Shown in pieces: positions 6,411-9,874 of a stretch of DNA of 9,874 nucleotides (within the stretch, counting starts at the first letter, position 1; each line of letters opens with the position of its first letter). This stretch comes from Bacteroidota bacterium (GTDB lineage: Bacteria; Bacteroidota; Bacteroidia; Flavobacteriales; Weeksellaceae): positions 1 to 9,874 of the forward strand of contig JAFDZJ010000171.1 in NCBI GenBank assembly GCA_018266965.1, given 5' to 3'. Position numbers and translations under genes: made by a program. The notes beneath the pieces were generated by a model that was not told the origin of the DNA, did not search any database, and saw nothing but the letters and a program-made list of their open reading frames with translations.

Positions 6411-6742
6411 ACTAATAGTACCCAGTCTTCTTCCAATAATTTGTATCCAATATCATATACAAATCTGTATTCAGCACCATTTTTATAGATTTTTACTTGT
6501 GTAAAATATTCAAAATTATACCCCAACGATTTTAGTTTTGCTTGGGTTGTTTTGTATTTTCCATCTATAAAATTACATTTGGAAAGTATTTTGTAATTGT
6601 TTTTCAATTTGCTGTGCGTTATTTTCATGATATTAGAAATATCAGTATTGAGCTTATTGTTGTAAGAATTTCTACAAGCATCATTACAAAATTTTTTGTC
6701 GCTCCTTCCTATAATTGGATCGCCACATTCCAAACAATTCAT
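6398..6742 (-). CDS. Small zinc-ribbon protein of unknown function
   Basis: 114 residues starting at ATG 6742-6740. The N-terminus is a compact zinc-binding module: C3 and C6 in CLECG, C19 and C23 in FCNDACRNSYNN, that is CX2C-X12-CX3C, with the FCxxxCRxxYNN pattern common in DUF2116-like zinc ribbons. A basic, helical-looking middle (NIMKITHSKLKNNYKILSKC, about 37-56) is followed by a region with aromatic, beta-strand character: LGYNFEYFTQVKIYKNGAEYRFVYDIGYKLLEEDWVLLV. Proteins of this shape recur in Flavobacteriia, where the second half (GYNFxYFT...GxxY.F.YDxGY) is conserved, but no function is known to me. Nucleic-acid or protein binding is a reasonable guess only. It is a single-gene unit with its own promoter, converging on cvfB with 11 bp between stop codons. 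Confidence 0.85.
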   Translation of the reverse strand: MNCLECGDPIIGRSDKKFCNDACRNSYNNKLNTDISNIMKITHSKLKNNYKILSKCNFIDGKYKTTQAKLKSLGYNFEYFTQVKIYKNGAEYRFVYDIGYKLLEEDWVLLVKNQ

Positions 6743-6787
6743 TTTTTTGTGTTTTTATTATTATTTTAAATTCTTTTAACTAAAAAT

Positions 6788-6822
6788 CAAATTTAATAAA
6801 AATATATAAACTTATACACAAC
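6788..6822 (-). promoter_or_regulatory. Promoter of the zinc-ribbon gene
   Basis: On the reverse strand TAAATTTG (6795-6788) matches the TAnnTTTG -7 box exactly. A GTTG at 6822-6819 could serve as the -33 element, although the 23 bp spacing is slightly long. The implied leader is about 40 nt to ATG 6742. The rest of the 226 bp gap (6743-6968) is AT-rich with no gene or convincing cca terminator that I can see. Confidence 0.55.
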
Positions 6823-6968
6823 TATTCGGAAACCATTAAAAAGATAGCTTCAACTAGTAAGTGCAATTTCTTTTACAAAGTTTAAAAATAATTTTTTCCT
6901 TTTTGAAAATTAATCTGTTTCTCAAAGGTTTTATTTCATTATAATACTTTTGATGCTGGTGGAAAAGC

Positions 6969-8390
6969 TCACACAGATTTCAGTCCTAATTTTTCTGCTT
7001 CCAACATTACGAAATCTCTTGCCTGTGTGTGGTTGTTTTCGATAATTCCTTCTAGGATAGCTTCTTTTACTTTTTCTTTTAGGATGCCAATTTCTCTTCC
7101 GGGTTTTAGGTTGAAAAGTACCATGATTTCTTCACCGGAAATTGGTGGTTGAAAATTTCTGATTTGGTCTTTTTCTTCTACCTCTTTTATTTTTTTTGCA
7201 ACATATTGGAAATTGGTAATAAATTTCTTTTGCTTTGCTTCGTTTTTTGTAGTAATGTCTGCTTTGCAAAGGGTAAAAAGGTCTTCTAGGTTTTCTCCTG
7301 CGTCAAAAAGCATTCTTCTAAGGGCAGCATCGGAAGCGTCATCTGTGATTAGTGCGATGGGTCTGGAAGAGAGGGTAACCATTTTTTGTACAAATTTCAA
7401 ATCTGTACCCAATGGTAATTTTAATCTTTGAAAAAGTTTTTTTACCATTTTACCACCCAAAAATTCGTGTCCTCTGAAAGTCCAACCTGTTCCTTCTACA
7501 AATTTCTTGGTGGGAGCTTTTCCAATATCGTGTAACAAGGCTGCCCATCTCAACCAAAGGTTGTCGGTATGTTTGGATATATTATCGACTACTTCCAAGG
7601 TATGGTAAAAATTGTCTTTGTGTCTTTGTCCTTCTATTTCTTCTATCCCTTTCAGGTCCGTAAGTTCGGGAATTATTAATTTCAAAAGTCCTGTTTTTTC
7701 CAATAGTGCTAATCCTTTGGAGGGTCTTTCGGAAAGCATAATTTTATTGAATTCTACCATTATCCTTTCTATCGAAACAATTTGTATTCTGTTGGCTTCT
7801 TGTGAAATGGCTTGTAGGGAATTTTTTTCTATTGTAAAATCCAATGTCGTTGCAAATCTTATAGCTCTCATCATCCGAAGTGGGTCATCGGAGTAGGTTT
7901 GTGTAGCTTCCAAAGGAGTTTTCAGTATCTTGTTTTGCAGGTCTTCTCTTCCTTGGAAAGGGTCGATAAGTTCTCCAAAATTTTCTTTATTCAGAGAAAT
8001 TGCCATAGCATTAATGGTAAAGTCTCTTCTTTTTTGGTCGTCTTCCAAGGTGCCGGATTCTACGGAGGGATTTCTAGAATTTTCTCTATAACTTTCTTTT
8101 CTAGCACCTACAAATTCCAAATCCAAGTGGTTGTGTTTGAAGGCTGCTGTACCATAATTTTTGAATACAGAAACCTTTATATTCGGATTGATGGATTGTG
8201 CAACTTTCTCTGCCAACAATATTCCGCTTTGTTCGGTTACAAAATCTATATCCGTGGTCGAATTTCGTCCCATAAGTAAATCTCTAACATAGCCTCCTAC
8301 AATATATACAGATTGTTGGTGCAGAAATGCTACTTCGGAAATTGTTTTGAAGAGTTTTAAATTTTTATTTTGGTTTAGGTTAATCAACAT
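6969..8390 (-). CDS. cca: CCA tRNA nucleotidyltransferase with HD domain
   Basis: 473 residues. This class II nucleotidyltransferase adds or repairs the 3'-CCA of tRNAs without a nucleic acid template. Motifs in order: GGYVRDLLMGR (32-42), the metal-binding DIDF (D47, D49), RRDFTINAMA (121-130), DDPLRMMRAIRFA (168-180), and ERIMVEFNKIM (208-218) for nucleotide selection. An HD phosphohydrolase domain follows, with YHTLEVV (H263), LLHDIGK (H287, D288) and GHE (H308). This resembles the bacterial CCA enzymes whose HD domain has phosphatase or phosphodiesterase activity. ATG 8390 is used; GGYVRD follows at the usual distance. It lies 35 bp after recR on the same strand with no promoter box or terminator between, so the two are probably one operon. 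Confidence 0.95.
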   Translation of the reverse strand: MLINLNQNKNLKLFKTISEVAFLHQQSVYIVGGYVRDLLMGRNSTTDIDFVTEQSGILLAEKVAQSINPNIKVSVFKNYGTAAFKHNHLDLEFVGARKESYRENSRNPSVESGTLEDDQKRRDFTINAMAISLNKENFGELIDPFQGREDLQNKILKTPLEATQTYSDDPLRMMRAIRFATTLDFTIEKNSLQAISQEANRIQIVSIERIMVEFNKIMLSERPSKGLALLEKTGLLKLIIPELTDLKGIEEIEGQRHKDNFYHTLEVVDNISKHTDNLWLRWAALLHDIGKAPTKKFVEGTGWTFRGHEFLGGKMVKKLFQRLKLPLGTDLKFVQKMVTLSSRPIALITDDASDAALRRMLFDAGENLEDLFTLCKADITTKNEAKQKKFITNFQYVAKKIKEVEEKDQIRNFQPPISGEEIMVLFNLKPGREIGILKEKVKEAILEGIIENNHTQARDFVMLEAEKLGLKSV

Positions 8391-8425
8391 TTTATTGTGT
8401 AGTGGTCGGATTTTGAATTTTAAAA

Positions 8426-9037
8426 TTAGTTTTTTTCGTTGTAAGGCAATCGGTATATGATGGATCTACCTAGTGAGATTTCATCGGCGTATTCCAGCTC
8501 ATCGCCAACTGCAATTCCTCGAGCAATACTCGAGAAATTCACAGGGAATTGATTGAATTTTTTATAAATAAAATAGGCGGTAGTATCTCCTTCCATGGTT
8601 GCAGAAAGGGCAAAAATAAGTTCTTTAACTTCGCCTTTTAATATTTTTTGTTCTATACCCACCATATTCAATTGGTTGGGGCCAATTCCTTCCATGGGCG
8701 AAATTTTTCCTCCCAATACCAAATATTTTCCAGTATATTTCCCAGTATTTTCTATAGCCATCACATCTCTGACATCTTCTACTATGCAAAGGAGTTCTGG
8801 ATTTCTTTTGGGGTTTTCACATATTTCGCACAGGTCATTGTCGGAGAAATTTCTACATTCTTTGCAATATTTTATCTCCAAAACTAGTTGTTTTATAGCA
8901 TCGCTCAATGCTATTGCTTGGCTTTCGGATTGTTTCAGTAGGTGCATTGCCAATCGTAAGGCAGATTTTTTGCCTATACCGGGAAGTCCGGCAATTTCTT
9001 CTACTGCTTTTGCTAATACTTTGCTAGGGTAATCCAT
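8426..9037 (-). CDS. recR: Recombination mediator RecR
   Basis: 203 residues from ATG 9037. RecR works with RecF and RecO to load RecA on SSB-coated gaps. Features in order: helix-hairpin-helix GLPGIGKKSALRLA (17-30), a four-cysteine zinc finger (C58, C61, C70, C73 in CKECRNFSDNDLCEIC), and a Toprim domain with IVEDVRD (85-91), LVLGGKISPMEGIGP (106-120), MEGDTTA (148-154) and GIAVGDELEYADEISLGRS (174-192). The frame stays open upstream to ATG 9103, but the longer form is rejected: RecR proteins begin at MxYPSKVLAKAVEEI, about 200 residues is the family length, and a perfect promoter box (9043-9050) lies inside the extra part. It is the first gene of a recR-cca operon, divergent from the metallophosphoesterase. 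Confidence 0.96.
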   Translation of the reverse strand: MDYPSKVLAKAVEEIAGLPGIGKKSALRLAMHLLKQSESQAIALSDAIKQLVLEIKYCKECRNFSDNDLCEICENPKRNPELLCIVEDVRDVMAIENTGKYTGKYLVLGGKISPMEGIGPNQLNMVGIEQKILKGEVKELIFALSATMEGDTTAYFIYKKFNQFPVNFSSIARGIAVGDELEYADEISLGRSIIYRLPYNEKN

Positions 9038-9040
9038 AAA

Positions 9041-9075
9041 TGCAAAGATAGTTGTTTTGAATGCTTTTGAGAAAC
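9041..9075 (-). promoter_or_regulatory. Promoter of recR-cca
   Basis: Reverse-strand TATCTTTGCA (9050-9041) is an exact TAnnTTTG box. A TTTC (9074-9071), one mismatch from TTTG, lies 20 bp upstream, the right spacing for the -33 element. Because the box ends only 5 bp before ATG 9037, the transcript probably starts at or within a couple of bases of the start codon, i.e. a leaderless mRNA. Confidence 0.75.
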
Positions 9076-9145
9076 GATTTTTTTTCAGCCATAAATTTCT
9101 CATTAGTAAATAGAAAATTTTTACCTAAAAAAACAGTTAAAACCC

Positions 9146-9178
9146 TTTGTTTTTATCAACCTAATTTGTCTAATTTTG
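9146..9178 (+). promoter_or_regulatory. Promoter of the metallophosphoesterase gene
   Basis: TTTG (9146-9149), 21 bp spacer, then TAATTTTG (9171-9178): both Bacteroidota promoter elements match exactly at normal spacing. This is the clearest promoter in the window. The start site is expected near 9183-9185, about 17 nt before ATG 9201. Confidence 0.8.
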
Positions 9179-9200
9179 AATAAACTAAACTCGACATCAC

Positions 9201-9874
9201 ATGAATATTCCTACAATAATTCTTATCGTTATTGGTTTGAGGTTCGTTGTTCCACATCTTATAGAAATATTTGGTTTGAAAAGATTCTATAAATTATTCA
9301 ACCTGAAAATCATTAAACAAATTAAAATTTATAGAGATTTTCATCAGAAATATCCTTTTTATTTTACTCCTCAACTACCTGTACATTGGTTTGATTTTCA
9401 AGGATTGATGAATACTTTCCGAAGGGTTTCTCTTTCTAGCGATATACTTTCTGTTATCGATAAAAGAGAAGTACAAGCCAATTTTGGTTTGGATAAAAAA
9501 AATGAGTTATTCGAAAATAGAAAAAATAAAGATGAATTTTGGCTAGATTTCATAGCGGATACCGGAGATGGGTTTAATGCTACTACAACTGTTTTTTATC
9601 ATCTGACAAGAGAAAAATTTAGCCCTAATCTGGGAGTAAAATTAGAAATTGGCGATGCCTTGGTAATTGGTGGGGATTTGGTGTATCCAGATGGTTCCGA
9701 CAAAAATTATAACGATAGGTTGAAGGGCCCAATCCGATTGGTGTATCCATCGAATGACAAGCACAAGCCTTATCTAATTGCTGTTCCAGGAAATCATGAT
9801 TGGTATGATGGACTCACAGCTTTCTATAGAATGATGGCACAGCAAAATTTGATTGGAAATTATAAAACTATCCA
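9201..9874 (+). CDS. Membrane-anchored calcineurin-like metallophosphoesterase, N-terminal part
   Basis: The reading frame is open from ATG 9201 to the window end (224 full codons), so the C-terminus is missing. Residues about 4-24 (PTIILIVIGLRFVVPHLIEIF) form a hydrophobic anchor. The phosphoesterase core follows: WLDFIADTGDGFNAT (114-128), ALVIGGDLVYPDG (153-165) and IAVPGNHDWYDGLTAF (193-208), matching metal-binding blocks I to III (D, GDxx, GNHD). In block I the usual DxH is DTGD (D120, D123), so a ligand differs from the textbook enzyme. I recall this variant in a group of large bacterial metallophosphoesterases with NHDWYDGL. The substrate is unknown. The charged stretch at 97-113 (DKKNELFENRKNKDEFW) probably links the anchor region to the catalytic domain. 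The gene is divergent from recR with 163 bp between the start codons. Confidence 0.88.
   Translation, partial: MNIPTIILIVIGLRFVVPHLIEIFGLKRFYKLFNLKIIKQIKIYRDFHQKYPFYFTPQLPVHWFDFQGLMNTFRRVSLSSDILSVIDKREVQANFGLDKKNELFENRKNKDEFWLDFIADTGDGFNATTTVFYHLTREKFSPNLGVKLEIGDALVIGGDLVYPDGSDKNYNDRLKGPIRLVYPSNDKHKPYLIAVPGNHDWYDGLTAFYRMMAQQNLIGNYKTI

Noticed and set aside
6875..6940. Possible cca terminator: imperfect pairing of CCTTTTTGA with TCAAAGG
   Set aside because: Pairing needs bulges and a large loop, and no U-tract follows on the cca-transcript side.
6945..7045. Plus-strand TACTTTTG box (6945-6952) followed directly by a 30-codon ORF (6953-7045)
   Set aside because: The box has no -33 partner and the ATG begins right after it, upstream of any start site. 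The ORF is antisense to the cca 3' end, so a chance match in AT-rich DNA is more likely, though an antisense RNA cannot be excluded.
7899..8279. 126-codon plus-strand open frame inside cca
   Set aside because: It is antisense to conserved CCA-transferase motifs, with no plausible protein family; a shadow of codon bias.
9038..9103. Longer RecR start at ATG 9103
   Set aside because: It adds 22 basic residues absent from RecR proteins and would need transcription from upstream of a perfect promoter box at 9043-9050.
1..9874. Mobile elements, CRISPR, tRNA/rRNA and defence systems
   Set aside because: No direct-repeat arrays, terminal inverted repeats, transposase or nuclease motifs, or cloverleaf-like segments were seen; gene content is core and composition looks even.

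Overview
This 9.9 kb, AT-rich window looks like the chromosome of a member of the Bacteroidota, most likely class Flavobacteriia. Three things support this: promoter boxes of the TAnnTTTG type, no clear Shine-Dalgarno sites, and a secreted protein with a type IX secretion (T9SS) C-terminal sorting domain. The proteins also read like those of the Chryseobacterium/Elizabethkingia/Flavobacterium group, although the genus cannot be fixed from sequence alone. Nothing here looks mobile: there is no IS element, integrase, CRISPR array, tRNA or rRNA, and all main genes are intact.

Left part (1-4380). The 5' end of a DUF2723-type membrane glycosyltransferase gene runs leftward off the window edge. Divergent from it are three rightward genes: a PLP enzyme of the cysteine synthase / cystathionine beta-synthase fold, a PLP enzyme of the alpha-oxoamine synthase family (the fold of serine palmitoyltransferase and KBL), and a dihydrolipoyl dehydrogenase (lpdA). 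The first two form the most interesting unit. A beta-replacement enzyme next to a fatty-acyl/amino-acid condensing enzyme is what a sulfonolipid (capnine) pathway needs: cysteate made from an activated serine and sulfite, then cysteate condensed with an iso-branched acyl thioester to give 3-ketocapnine. This assignment is inferred from family and context.

Middle part (4381-6742). A secreted T9SS cargo protein of unknown function is bounded by two strong intrinsic terminators. It is followed by a CvfB-family S1-domain RNA-binding protein. A convergent gene for a small zinc-ribbon protein of unknown function ends 11 bp away.

Right part (6743-9874). recR and cca form a leftward operon (recombination repair mediator and CCA-adding tRNA nucleotidyltransferase). 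Divergent from recR, and cut by the right edge, is a membrane-anchored calcineurin-like metallophosphoesterase with a very good promoter (TTTG-N21-TAATTTTG).

Regulatory signals are unusually legible. TAnnTTTG boxes or one-mismatch versions precede most genes, and several share the extended form TAnnTTYGCA. The box before recR lies so close to the start codon that the mRNA is probably leaderless. No non-coding stretch exceeds 300 bases; the two largest (205-430 and 6743-6968) hold promoters and otherwise AT-rich sequence.
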